Shown: positions 1-8,481 of the stretch, piece after piece
How the letters are laid out: every line of letters begins with the position of its first letter
Numbering within the stretch: the stretch's first letter is position 1
Source: Nonlabens sp. Ci31
GTDB taxonomy: Bacteria > Bacteroidota > Bacteroidia > Flavobacteriales > Flavobacteriaceae
DNA: 64,000 nt
Reading direction: 5' to 3'
NCBI RefSeq assembly: GCF_012974865.1
Contig: NZ_CP043633.1
Span: 2,241,001 to 2,305,000 of the forward strand
Notes under the pieces: generated by a model
Told to the model about the DNA's origin: nothing
Seen by the model: the letters and a program-made list of their open reading frames with translations, nothing else
Database searches by the model: none
Program-made: the position numbers and the translations under genes

Positions 1-131
1 GATACATTTACGTCTTTAACTGACAATGCTAAGTGATTAAAAGACAGAGAAAAATCCTTGTTTTCTTGCCCATTTACAAGTAAAGAACTTTGAATTAAAA
101 TGAGAAGGACGATTGCTTTTTTCATTTTCAT
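1..131 (-). CDS. Secreted VOC/glyoxalase-family protein, partial (N-terminus only)
   Basis: Only the first 43 codons lie in the window; the gene runs off the left edge. The peptide starts MKMKKAIVLLILIQSS, a clear signal peptide ending near NGQ, and then reads FNHLALSVKDVNVS. That last stretch matches the first strand of vicinal-oxygen-chelate (glyoxalase/dioxygenase) domains, where the His is a metal ligand. Two in-frame ATGs are possible, at 131 and 125. It lies on the same strand as the hydrolase genes upstream and may be the last gene of that run seen here. The family call rests on one motif only. Confidence 0.55.
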   Translation of the reverse strand, partial: MKMKKAIVLLILIQSSLLVNGQENKDFSLSFNHLALSVKDVNV

Positions 132-164
132 TTTGTTTTAAAATTTGTAATTGTGCTACTTTCG

Positions 165-249
165 TTACTCAATTTCCTTTTTAAAGATGTAATAATTGTA
201 AATTTTATCCACCCGATACTCGTTATTTTCTATAGTGATTTTATCGTTT
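165..249 (-). pseudogene. Orphan 3' end of a serine-hydrolase paralogue
   Basis: Just after the stop of the serine hydrolase at 250-1695, a different frame encodes NDKITIENNEYRVDKIYNYY and a stop. This is almost identical to the C-terminus of the second serine hydrolase (1740-3119). At DNA level 176-249 matches 1748-1821 over 74 bases with three mismatches. The piece has no start of its own and continues out of frame into the end of the upstream gene. It is best read as what is left of a second paralogue copy after recombination or deletion. Confidence 0.75.
176..249 (-). repeat. 74-bp direct repeat, copy A (partner 1748-1821)
   Basis: Near-identical to 1748-1821 (71 of 74 by eye), same orientation, about 1.57 kb apart. 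The partner is the coding 3' end of the downstream-facing paralogue; this copy is non-functional. Confidence 0.85.
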
Positions 250-1695
250 TTACCTTTCCAATCTCCTTGAATAATTCCCATGGCGTTCAAATTGAATAAT
301 TTTACCATTTTGATCTCTTTCAAAAACAAGGGTTTCCCCCAATTCTTCATTATCTCTTATCCTCCGAAATGTATCTCCTTCTATATGTTTGAATAAAATC
401 ATGGCTTTTGATGGATTGTCTGCTGGTAGCGGGAGCATTACTAATTTATCGCCCCATGTTGAGATATATTCCTCGCTTCGCCATGGCATTGGACTATAAT
501 AACCAACAAACTCTTGTAGGTTTACCTTTTCTATCTTGTCGCTTGTAGGCTGTGGCTTTTTAGGCGTTTCTATTTTTTTAATGATTCCATTGATTCCATT
601 TACATATTTTTCTGGTCTAATTCCATTTGCATTAATCATCACCGAAAAAGCTAATTTGTTTTTAAAATCTATATTGAGTATCGTATTATATCCTGGGCAC
701 GTTCCATCATGTCCAACCCATGTATTCCCGTCAGCATCTTTTTCAACTATAAAACCTAGTCCCCATGTTGTTTTCCAATTAGGATCTGTCCAATGTACAT
801 TTTGCATATATTTCAGAGTTGATGGTTTTAATATTTCTGTAATTGTTAAATTCCTCAATCTGAATTGCCATGAAGCAAATTTCCCTAAATCTTGTACATT
901 TGAAGAGAAGCCCGCAGCTGGAGTCATTCCATTAGCTTGAAAGAAATTAACTTTTTCACGCTTACCGGTTCTTGATATTGCACTGTAGCCAATAGCTAAT
1001 TGTTTTCCGTATAATTGCTCGGGCATTACAGTTCGAGTATCTGTAAGTCCAAGGGGGTCTAAAATATTTTTTTGAACATAAACTTCATACGGAACTCCAG
1101 ATATTTTTTCTACTATTTCACCTAAAAGGGTAAGTCCGAGATTACTGTATTGAAGATAGGTAGAAGCTGGATAAAGCGTTTCTTGTTCGCTTAGCTTGGA
1201 ATTGATTTGTGCTTTGCTTGGGAATGAAAAATCAGGCCCAGTCCAATATGGATAATCAGCTTCTCTAGGAAGTCCTGAAGAATGGGTCAATAAGGACCTG
1301 ATGGTAATGGGGCCACTTTCTGGATATTTCTGTTGAAGGTTATAAGCTGGCAGTAGGTCGCTCACATTGTCATCCAATCGAAGTTTACCTTCATCGTAAA
1401 GTTTCATAATGGCAACTGAAGTGAATAACTTGGATATAGAGCAAATACTACAAAGTGTAGATGCTTCTGCCTTAATGTTCTTTTCAATATTGGCTAAACC
1501 AAAAGCTCCTGACCAAAGTACTTTTTGATCTTCCACTACAATAGCTGTTAAACCTGGTATGTTATCAAAATCTTTTTGGGCTTCTAACCATACCTCTACC
1601 AGTTTGAAAGCATCTGTGTAATCCTTTTTAGCTTCTTGAGAAAACCCAAAAGTGATTGAAAAGGAAAGCAATAAGGTGAAATAATATTTTTTCAT
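250..1695 (-). CDS. Secreted serine hydrolase, beta-lactamase/PBP fold (class C type)
   Basis: The 481-residue protein has a signal peptide (1-20, ending FGFSQ) and a beta-lactamase-related domain. Visible motifs are SxxK at S86-I-S-K89 (nucleophile and general base), Y183-S-N185, and H329-D-G331 in place of the KTG box, as is usual for S12-type esterases and D-aminopeptidases. The last ~90 residues form a separate C-terminal domain. Family members hydrolyse beta-lactams, esters or D-amino-acid peptides; the substrate here cannot be told. It lies 44 bp downstream of a paralogue (1740-3119) and is probably transcribed with it. The end of the gene abuts an orphan piece of that paralogue. Confidence 0.85.
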   Translation of the reverse strand: MKKYYFTLLLSFSITFGFSQEAKKDYTDAFKLVEVWLEAQKDFDNIPGLTAIVVEDQKVLWSGAFGLANIEKNIKAEASTLCSICSISKLFTSVAIMKLYDEGKLRLDDNVSDLLPAYNLQQKYPESGPITIRSLLTHSSGLPREADYPYWTGPDFSFPSKAQINSKLSEQETLYPASTYLQYSNLGLTLLGEIVEKISGVPYEVYVQKNILDPLGLTDTRTVMPEQLYGKQLAIGYSAISRTGKREKVNFFQANGMTPAAGFSSNVQDLGKFASWQFRLRNLTITEILKPSTLKYMQNVHWTDPNWKTTWGLGFIVEKDADGNTWVGHDGTCPGYNTILNIDFKNKLAFSVMINANGIRPEKYVNGINGIIKKIETPKKPQPTSDKIEKVNLQEFVGYYSPMPWRSEEYISTWGDKLVMLPLPADNPSKAMILFKHIEGDTFRRIRDNEELGETLVFERDQNGKIIQFERHGNYSRRLER

Positions 1696-1739
1696 TTTTT
1701 GTTTTATTTTAAGATTTATATTTCTTCTATGGTCTTTAG

Positions 1740-3119
1740 TTACTTCTCCTTTTTAAGGATGTAATAATTATAGATTTTATCCACCCGATACTCGTTATTT
1801 TCTATAGTGATTTTATCGTTTCCGTCCATCCACGTATTGCTGCCAACATATACTTTTAAGGTGTCTATTTTTTCTTCTCCCATTACTTGTCGGGTAATTC
1901 CATTTTTGATGGAATTGATTTCTATGGATTGTTTGCCGTCTGTGTCTCTGCCACCTCTTGTTTGCCCAATGTATGTGCCTTGGATGTCGATGGTATCAAA
2001 ATCTAAGGTAGCTTGTTCATATTCCTGCTTGTCCAGTAATTCCCAAGCGGTTTCATATCCAAAAAACCGTCCTGTTTTTTTTGGCCCAATGGTGTTTACT
2101 AAAGTTATGATGTATAAATCAACCTCAGGATAGTATTGCACGAAAGAAGAAAAGCCGGCAATGGCTCCTCCGTGAGAGATTTCTTTATGTCCATAATTAG
2201 AGAAATTGGCCAAGCCTTTCGCATAACGAACCGTAGTACCATCATTTAATTTGCCGGGACTAACCATAGACTGATACATAGGCTCTGAAAGCACTTTGCC
2301 ATTGTGTAATGCGCGTGTCCAAATGAGTAAATATTCGGAGCTACTTACAAATGAACCAGCAGAATAGGGTATATAATAATTCAGAAAACTCATTTTTTGA
2401 AGGCCGTTCGGGTCGTAATTATAGCCATTCACTTTATTTTTTACTACTGTGGTATTAGAACCAAAAGAGGTACTACTCATTCCTAAAGGATCAAAAAATG
2501 TTTCTTTTAAATAATCTTCGTAGGTTTGCCCTGTTACTTTTTCAATAATTAGTCCTAAAAAAACAAAAGCGACATTATTATAAATTAATGCCTCACCAGG
2601 CTCATGTAAAAATTCTTTAGGTGCTACCAATTGCACCGTAAGCCTGTGTGGAAATTCATCAAAAGACATTTGAGTGAACTCATCCTTACCATTAGGAGCT
2701 TTTGCAAGACCCGAGGTATGGTCAAGCAATTGAGCAATAGTGATTTTTCTTCCCTTGGTATCGAACTCCAGGTAATCGGTAAAATCATCGTCTAAAGAGA
2801 GCTTTTCTGCTTCCACTAGCTTCAGAATGGCTGCTGCAGTAAACTGCTTGGTCACAGAGCCAATATCAAAAATACCATCCGTGGGCATTGGAGTAGATAG
2901 TTCCAAACTTGCAAAGCCGTAGGATTTATTTAATAGTATTTTATCTTTATGAAAAATCAAAATTGAAGCTCCTGCTATTTGAGCACTGTCAATGCTGGTT
3001 TGAAATAGTGAGTCTGCATAGACTTCTAAAGTTGGTGCTGTTGAGGTCTCTTGGTTCTTTTTGCAACTTGCTAGCAAAAGCGTTATTGCAATTATGGGTA
3101 ATATTAAGTTTTGTTTCAT
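1740..3119 (-). CDS. Serine hydrolase lipoprotein, beta-lactamase/PBP fold
   Basis: This 459-residue protein begins with a lipoprotein signal (LLLASC, Cys19), so it is likely anchored in the outer or inner membrane facing the periplasm. The catalytic motifs are S88-V-T-K91, Y180-N-N182 and H316-G-G. A short beta-rich C-terminal domain ends with a piece that is repeated at 165-249. Related enzymes are esterases, D-Ala or D-amino-acid peptidases and MlrB-like linear-peptide hydrolases. A perfect -7 box (3140-3147) lies just upstream, so this gene probably starts its own transcript together with 250-1695. Confidence 0.85.
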   Translation of the reverse strand: MKQNLILPIIAITLLLASCKKNQETSTAPTLEVYADSLFQTSIDSAQIAGASILIFHKDKILLNKSYGFASLELSTPMPTDGIFDIGSVTKQFTAAAILKLVEAEKLSLDDDFTDYLEFDTKGRKITIAQLLDHTSGLAKAPNGKDEFTQMSFDEFPHRLTVQLVAPKEFLHEPGEALIYNNVAFVFLGLIIEKVTGQTYEDYLKETFFDPLGMSSTSFGSNTTVVKNKVNGYNYDPNGLQKMSFLNYYIPYSAGSFVSSSEYLLIWTRALHNGKVLSEPMYQSMVSPGKLNDGTTVRYAKGLANFSNYGHKEISHGGAIAGFSSFVQYYPEVDLYIITLVNTIGPKKTGRFFGYETAWELLDKQEYEQATLDFDTIDIQGTYIGQTRGGRDTDGKQSIEINSIKNGITRQVMGEEKIDTLKVYVGSNTWMDGNDKITIENNEYRVDKIYNYYILKKEK

Positions 3120-3139
3120 TTTTTTAATTTATTTCTCTT

Positions 3140-3173
3140 CAAAGGTATTTAAGCCTATTTTTCACGTGTCAAA
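3140..3173 (-). promoter_or_regulatory. Promoter of the serine-hydrolase pair
   Basis: On the minus strand TTTG (3170-3173) is followed after 22 bp by TACCTTTG (3140-3147), a perfect match to the Bacteroidota -7 consensus TAnnTTTG. The -33 spacing is 2-3 bp longer than usual. The start codon is 20 bp further down. The sequence around the -33 box (GGCACAGATGAATTCACGTT) vaguely resembles the 19-bp operator found at 13333 and elsewhere, but is too diverged to count. Confidence 0.5.
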
Positions 3174-3245
3174 CGTGAATTCATCTGTGCCATTTGATAC
3201 ACCAATGCTGTTATTATAATGGCGTATTTAGGGATGTTTGCTTTT

Positions 3246-4568
3246 TTATTTTTCATCTAAATCCTTATAATCAAATACTAAATTACAAAACGTAATTACC
3301 CCTAATTTGAATGCAGTATCTTCAATAATAAATTCGGGTGTATGATGAGGCCCTACTAGTTTCGGGTCTTTACCCTTGGCCATGCCACCGATCATAAAGT
3401 AGAAACCAGGTATCTTTTCAGAAAAAAAGGAGAAATCTTCTGCTCCTGTTATTGCAGGCACTAAAAGTACATTGTCAATTCCAGCCGATTTTTGCAAAGA
3501 AGGAAGTACAGCATTTGTGAGTGCAACGTTATTAAAGGTTACCGGACTGTATCCCGTGTAAGGGAGCTCTACAATGGCCTCTGCACCGGCTGCTTCCGCT
3601 GTTTTTTCTGCTATTTGCTTTACACGATTATACACCAATGTTTTATCATCATTACTAAGGGTGCGAACTGTACCCAACATCTCTACCTGAGCAGGAATAA
3701 TATTATTGCGGTTTCCTCCGTGTATGGATCCTATGGTAACCACAGCAGCGTTTTCTGTAATATTTACATTTCTGCTTACAATTTGCTGCAGGCTGGTAAT
3801 AATTTGTGCTGAAACAAAAATAGGGTCCACCGAAAACCATGGATCAGCACCATGACTGGGTTTTCCGATTACAGTAATTTTAAAATCTGCTGCACCAGCT
3901 AAAAACCCTGCTGGACGGTAACTTATTTTATCAACTTCTATTGCCGAGTCCACGTGCAAACCAAAAATCACATCGACCTTTGGGTTTTCTAATACACCTT
4001 CTTTTACCATTAATTCCGCTCCGCCTTCTTCCCCTTTGGGTGCACCTTCTTCTGCGGGTTGAAAGATAAACTTAACGGTTCCTTTTAAGTCTTTTTTCAT
4101 TCCTGCCAAGACTTCGGCAACACCCATCAATATGGCCACATGGGCATCGTGACCGCAGGCATGCATTACGCTTGTTTCTTTGCCTTCGTAAATGGTTTTT
4201 ACTTTTGAAGCAAAAGGCAAGTCATTGATTTCCTCTACAGGCAAGGCATCCATATCGGCTCTAAGGGCTATAACGGGCCCAGGTTTGTCACCTTTCAAAA
4301 TACCTACCACGCCTGTAATGCCCACTTTTGTTTGTGTCTCAATACCCAAGGATTGTAAATGCTTGGCAACGAGTTCTGCTGTACGAAATTCCCGGTTTCC
4401 CAATTCCGGGTTTTGATGAATGTCGTGTCGCCAGGCAATCACCTTTTGCTCTATTTTATCGGCACTTTTGGCAATGAGTTCACTGTAATTGCTTGTTTGG
4501 GCAAGCAGTTGACCGGTACATAGGCTTATCGTTGTGATAAGTGCTATTGCTGTTTTTTTAATTTTCAT
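3246..4568 (-). CDS. M20 family metallo-amidohydrolase (hippurate-hydrolase-like), secreted
   Basis: A zinc-dependent amidohydrolase/carboxypeptidase of the M20D type, which removes N-acyl groups from amino acids or splits small peptides. From the ATG at 4577 (443 residues), RADMDALP is at 106-113 and HACGHDAH at 139-146; FQPAEEG, FGLHVD and ITGAEDFSFF supply the remaining metal and catalytic residues. The protein starts with a signal peptide (MKIKKTAIALITT...LLAQ). I prefer the second ATG (4568) because it gives a compact signal peptide; 4577 is possible. It follows the second M20 gene by 69-78 bp and ends 126 bp before the serine hydrolase pair. Confidence 0.88.
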   Translation of the reverse strand: MKIKKTAIALITTISLCTGQLLAQTSNYSELIAKSADKIEQKVIAWRHDIHQNPELGNREFRTAELVAKHLQSLGIETQTKVGITGVVGILKGDKPGPVIALRADMDALPVEEINDLPFASKVKTIYEGKETSVMHACGHDAHVAILMGVAEVLAGMKKDLKGTVKFIFQPAEEGAPKGEEGGAELMVKEGVLENPKVDVIFGLHVDSAIEVDKISYRPAGFLAGAADFKITVIGKPSHGADPWFSVDPIFVSAQIITSLQQIVSRNVNITENAAVVTIGSIHGGNRNNIIPAQVEMLGTVRTLSNDDKTLVYNRVKQIAEKTAEAAGAEAIVELPYTGYSPVTFNNVALTNAVLPSLQKSAGIDNVLLVPAITGAEDFSFFSEKIPGFYFMIGGMAKGKDPKLVGPHHTPEFIIEDTAFKLGVITFCNLVFDYKDLDEK

Positions 4569-4646
4569 AATTAACATTGTTTTTTTTATAATAACTCATA
4601 CTTTTACCCATCATTGCAGAAAAACTGTGTTGTGTGCAGGCCAGCT

Positions 4647-5969
4647 TTATTCTCTGTCAACTGACATTATTGTTTTTAGTAATACATTAGCTCCATTTGT
4701 CATGTCTTCTGCTGTGGTAAATTCACTGGGAGAATGGCTGATGCCACCTACGCTCGGAACGAAGATCATGGCCACCGGGGCAATATTTGACATCTGTTGC
4801 GTATCATGGCCGGCACCGCTCTGCATCAACTTTGTTTTAAGGCCAAGAGAAAGTGCTGATTCATTAATTTTTTGTTGCAGTGATTTATCTGTCAAGGCGG
4901 GTTTCACAAAACTTGCTTCACGGACAAAACTAATTTTTGTCTTAGACTCAGTTGCTATGGAAGTGGCGCGCTTTTCAATTTCATTCAACAGCATTTCAAT
5001 CTTTTCCCACGATAAATCGCGTATCTCCAAGCCCAGTGTAACCTCGCCCGGTACTACGTTATATGCACCAGGTAGCGCATTGATTTTTCCTACCGTGCCC
5101 ACTTGACTGCCTGGGACACTGTTAATTACTTCGTTTACAGCAATGATTAATTTGGAAGCAGCTAATAAGGCGTCTTTCCGCAACTTCATAGGCGTTGTGC
5201 CTGCATGATTTGCAAAACCCTCTATGGTAATCTGGCAATCTAAGATCCCCACAATCCCCTCTACTATACCGATTTGCAAACCTTCATTTTCAAGAATACC
5301 CCCTTGCTCAATATGCAATTCAAGAAATGCATGCAGGTCTCCTTTTTTGCGTATCGCACTTTGGAGGTCAGCAGGGTTACCACCTATTGCTTTTATTCCC
5401 TCTGCCATCACCAAACCACTTTGGCTAATCTGTTTTAGTCCATCATCTGTCAATTGACCTACCATTGCCTGGCTACCAATGAGACCTCCTTCTTCATTGG
5501 CGAAAATGATAACCTCCAGAGGATGTTCTGTTACCATTTTATTTTCATTGAGTACTTCAATGACTTCCAAGGCACTAAGACAGCCTAAGGTGCCATCGTA
5601 GTTTCCCCCATCAGGCACCATGTCAATATGCGAACCAAAAGCAATTGGCTTTAGAGAAGGCTTTTTCCCCTTTCGTTTGCCGATGATGTTGCCACCACTG
5701 TCAATACTTGGGTTAAGTCCTGCATTCTTCATCAGTTGCATAAACCACGCCCTTCCTTCAATGTCTCCTTTGGTATAAGCCACTCTGTAGCCGTGGCCGT
5801 TTTCGTCTTGTCCAAATTTTGCCAGCTCTTTAATCCGATCCTCAATACGCTGTCTGTTTACTTTGAGATTGTCGCCAAAGAACATTTTACCATTTGAGCC
5901 CAGCAGCCCAAATGTTGTTATCCCAAGACCAGTTAATGCTGCGTTTTTAATAAATTTTCTTCTTTTCAT
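4647..5969 (-). CDS. Tat-exported M20 Zn-hydrolase (N-carbamoyl-amino-acid / allantoate amidohydrolase type)
   Basis: The 440-residue protein begins MKRRKFIKNAALTGLG, a twin-arginine signal, so a folded metalloenzyme is exported. GSHIDMVPDGGNYDG (H114, D116, D125), FANEEGG (E159-E160), ELHIEQGG, GFANHAGTTPM and SGAGHDTQQM are the markers of the hydantoinase/carbamoylase subfamily (AllC, HyuC, beta-ureidopropionase). Members cleave N-carbamoyl or related amide groups from amino acids. The protein is probably the carbamoylase or amidase step of the island's pathway, but no cytoplasmic hydantoinase sits next to it, so a general N-acyl amino acid amidase is equally possible. Confidence 0.85.
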   Translation of the reverse strand: MKRRKFIKNAALTGLGITTFGLLGSNGKMFFGDNLKVNRQRIEDRIKELAKFGQDENGHGYRVAYTKGDIEGRAWFMQLMKNAGLNPSIDSGGNIIGKRKGKKPSLKPIAFGSHIDMVPDGGNYDGTLGCLSALEVIEVLNENKMVTEHPLEVIIFANEEGGLIGSQAMVGQLTDDGLKQISQSGLVMAEGIKAIGGNPADLQSAIRKKGDLHAFLELHIEQGGILENEGLQIGIVEGIVGILDCQITIEGFANHAGTTPMKLRKDALLAASKLIIAVNEVINSVPGSQVGTVGKINALPGAYNVVPGEVTLGLEIRDLSWEKIEMLLNEIEKRATSIATESKTKISFVREASFVKPALTDKSLQQKINESALSLGLKTKLMQSGAGHDTQQMSNIAPVAMIFVPSVGGISHSPSEFTTAEDMTNGANVLLKTIMSVDRE

Positions 5970-5984
5970 ATTATTACTTCTTTA

Positions 5985-6077
5985 AAGTTTCACTTGAAAA
6001 TCTGGATGCCCATATTGCCACATCACAAAGGCAAACTGGTCTGCAAAATTTACGCAGCTTACTTATCTGTCTTCGGT
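5985..6077 (-). pseudogene. Orphan 3' end of an S9 prolyl-oligopeptidase paralogue
   Basis: On the minus strand this piece reads NFADQFAFVMWQYGHPDFQV and a stop, the C-terminus of the S9 peptidase encoded at 10979-13156. At DNA level 5988-6077 aligns without gaps to 10985-11074, 90 bases with about eight mismatches. Some differences are in codon-third positions, which suggests it descends from a paralogue that was once functional and not from a recent copy. It has no upstream coding sequence and sits between the carbamoylase and the NTF2-fold gene. Confidence 0.75.
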
Positions 6078-6094
6078 GTTGTGAACAGGTTTTT

Positions 6095-6592
6095 CTATTG
6101 TTCTTTATAATTGAGAATTTGTGTTTTTAAAGCTGAATCGTCCATAAGGCACCATTGTTCAGCAAGTTTGCCGTCCTTAATTCGGTAAATGGATATTTCA
6201 GCAATCATCACTTTAGTCCCAGTCGAATCAATTCCTTCATAAGTTCCCGAATGTGTTCCTGTGGAATTATAGCGTGTTACCACTTTATCTTTTTCAATAA
6301 TAATATCGACTACTTCTTCATGCCAGTCGGGAAATAGCGCTCTCCAATTAACGATTTCAGTTTTGGATCCGGCAATGCCTTTCCACTCCTGATCAGTTAA
6401 ATAATGACATACAAAGTCAGGAGCTAATATTTCATTTAATTTTTCTACTTGTCCAGTGTTCCAAACCTCATGGTATTGAAGTATAAGCTCTCGATTGTAG
6501 TCTGCGTTCTCTCTTCCGCTATTTGACTGACAACCCAAACAAAGGAATAGAACAGCGATTAATGTTAGCATTGAATAGTTGTGTGTCTTCAT
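6095..6592 (-). CDS. SnoaL-like (NTF2-fold) lipoprotein
   Basis: 165 residues with a lipobox (FLCLGC) and then the SnoaL/ester-cyclase pattern: YHEVWNTGQVEKLNEILAPDFVCH, a central DWHEEVVDIIIEKDKVVTRYN and a C-terminal hydrophobic strand with EQW. These small cone-shaped proteins bind or isomerise small molecules; the function here is unknown. It is one of three exported NTF2-fold proteins in the window (also 18107-18619 and 24513-25052). It probably belongs to the minus-strand operon with the D-aminoacylase-like gene 134 bp upstream. Confidence 0.75.
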   Translation of the reverse strand: MKTHNYSMLTLIAVLFLCLGCQSNSGRENADYNRELILQYHEVWNTGQVEKLNEILAPDFVCHYLTDQEWKGIAGSKTEIVNWRALFPDWHEEVVDIIIEKDKVVTRYNSTGTHSGTYEGIDSTGTKVMIAEISIYRIKDGKLAEQWCLMDDSALKTQILNYKEQ

Positions 6593-6726
6593 TTTATGAT
6601 AATTAATTATTGATTTATTTTTTGCTTTTTGCGGTTTACGAGTCTTTGTCCGTGAGCTAGTTCGATTACTGCCAGCGCCAGAATAAACAGTCGTTTCAAT
6701 ACCGTTTATTTATTGTTATAGGCTTT

Positions 6727-8403
6727 TTAATTTTTATATCCAGGCCCTCTAACTACTTGGCCAGGTAATGCACCTGTATGTTTCCCATCTTTAAGTACCT
6801 GCACTCCATTGACAAAAACGTGTACCATCCCTGTGGAGAACTGCTGTGGTTTTTCAAAAGTGGCGTGGTCTTGAATTTCATTTGGATTAAATATCGCTAA
6901 GTCCGAAAAATACCCTGTCTTTAAAGCCCCGCGTTTTTTGATTTTCAAATTCGTAGCAGGTAATGTTGTGAGTTTGTAAATAGCCTCCTCTAAAGAAATC
7001 ACTTTTTCATCGCGAACATATTTGCCCAGAAGTCGAGCGACATTTCCATACGCCCGAGGATGGTTACTCGTCTCTAAAAAAACACCTTCAGGTGCAGAAG
7101 ATTCTTCATCTGAACCGAAGCTCATATAGGGGAGTGCGAGTTGTTTTTTTACATTTTCCTCCGACATCAAGAAAAATATAGTTCCTACTCTGCTACCATC
7201 TTGAATGACCAAATCCATTGCGGTTTCCTCGGGAGATGTTTTACGCATTTCTGCCACTTCCGCCAACGACTTTCCGGTTAAATATTTCAGGCTGTCGTTT
7301 TTAAAACCTACTAATAGCATATCGTCATAGGATTCGACTGCCATCATATAATTTTCCCATTCATTGGTAGGTGTGGTCATTTCTTTTATCAATTGCTTTC
7401 TAATTTTTGGGTCTTGCAGGCGTTCGGCCCATTTTTCATAGCCTCCTTCTTGCACCCATGGCGGCATGGTAGCATTAAGACCTGTTCCCCCAGCGGTGTA
7501 GGTATACATATCCGTTGTGATATCCAGTCCGGCTGCTCGTGCAGAATCAATCTTGGAGACCACAGCATCAAATTTGTTCCAGTTATCCTTGCCTGCCATT
7601 TTTAGATGATACACTTCAGCCCGAATATTGGCTTCATCGGCAATTCGAATTAACTCATCCAAACTTTCCAGAAGTTGATTGCCTTCACTGCGCATATGGG
7701 AGATGTACATCCCTTCATAAGCGGAAGCAACCTTACAGAGTTCTATTAATTCTTCTGTGCTTGCATAAAAGGCGGGAGCGTAAATCAATGATGAACCAAT
7801 GCCCAAGGCACCCTCTTCCATTGCTTTTTTTACCATGCTTTTCATTTGCTCCATTTCTTCATCGGTCGGAGCTCGGTCTTCGAATCCCACAGTATTTATT
7901 CTCAATGTTGTGGCACCCACAAAAGAGGCGACATTAGGGGAAACTCCTTTTTTCGTTAAGAATTCAAGGTATTCTCCCAAGGTTTCCCATTCAAAATCAT
8001 ATACTATATTTCCGTAACCAATCTCCCTTATAGCTTTTATTGAAGCCTCCGTGACTGGCCCCATAGACCATCCTTCACCAAAGACTTCTAAGGTCACTCC
8101 TTGTCTGATGTCACTTTGAGATTTGCCGTCTTCGATCAACGATTCTGTAGCCCAACTCAACATATTAATAAAACCAGGCGCAACCACTAAACCTGTGGCA
8201 TCTATTTCTTGACGACCTTTTGCATTTTTCAAATTGCCAATGGCTGCAATGGTATCAGCATTGATAGCTATATCACCTACATAAGAAGGTTGTCCTGAAC
8301 CATCGATTATCTGTCCATTCTTGATGAGCACATCAAAGGTTTGTGGCTGTGAGCAACTGGCGAGCAAAAAGCCAATAATAAGGGCTGTTAGTGTTGATTT
8401 CAT
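6727..8403 (-). CDS. D-aminoacylase-like amidohydrolase lipoprotein with altered metal site
   Basis: 558 residues with a lipobox (LLASC, Cys17) and the beta-sandwich plus TIM-barrel layout of N-acyl-D-amino-acid deacylases. YISHMRSEG and EVYHLKMAGKDNW provide the two barrel His ligands and SFGSDEESS the Asp. However, the usual HxH after PGFI is replaced by PGFINMLSW (76-84), and the bridging Cys found in Alcaligenes D-aminoacylase is replaced by Glu in VFGEGWSMGP. The enzyme may use one metal or different ligands. Its place among peptidases suggests a role in removing acyl groups from D- or L-amino acids. Confidence 0.78.
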   Translation of the reverse strand: MKSTLTALIIGFLLASCSQPQTFDVLIKNGQIIDGSGQPSYVGDIAINADTIAAIGNLKNAKGRQEIDATGLVVAPGFINMLSWATESLIEDGKSQSDIRQGVTLEVFGEGWSMGPVTEASIKAIREIGYGNIVYDFEWETLGEYLEFLTKKGVSPNVASFVGATTLRINTVGFEDRAPTDEEMEQMKSMVKKAMEEGALGIGSSLIYAPAFYASTEELIELCKVASAYEGMYISHMRSEGNQLLESLDELIRIADEANIRAEVYHLKMAGKDNWNKFDAVVSKIDSARAAGLDITTDMYTYTAGGTGLNATMPPWVQEGGYEKWAERLQDPKIRKQLIKEMTTPTNEWENYMMAVESYDDMLLVGFKNDSLKYLTGKSLAEVAEMRKTSPEETAMDLVIQDGSRVGTIFFLMSEENVKKQLALPYMSFGSDEESSAPEGVFLETSNHPRAYGNVARLLGKYVRDEKVISLEEAIYKLTTLPATNLKIKKRGALKTGYFSDLAIFNPNEIQDHATFEKPQQFSTGMVHVFVNGVQVLKDGKHTGALPGQVVRGPGYKN

Positions 8404-8481
8404 TTATTTGATTGGTTTTTTGTCATGGTGTTTTTATTGTTTCGGTTAAATTAGTTTTGAATGCAGCACTCAGTTGCCCAG

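Noticed and set aside
165..350. A 61-codon minus-strand ORF overlapping the end of the serine hydrolase
   Set aside because: Its second half is the repeated tail of the paralogue and its first half is the other frame of the real gene. No evidence that it is translated.
535..940. A 134-codon plus-strand frame opposite the serine hydrolase
   Set aside because: Antisense shadow; it mirrors conserved blocks of the hydrolase.
3152..3190. A possible fifth copy of the 19-bp LuxR-type operator
   Set aside because: Only part of the sequence is similar (GTCAAA..ATTCAT..GTG), the inverted repeat is lost and the -7 distance is 22 instead of 20.
7389..8017. Several 60-130-codon frames on either strand within the D-aminoacylase-like gene
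   Set aside because: All are shadows of a long gene with signal peptide and family motifs; none has a promoter or plausible product.
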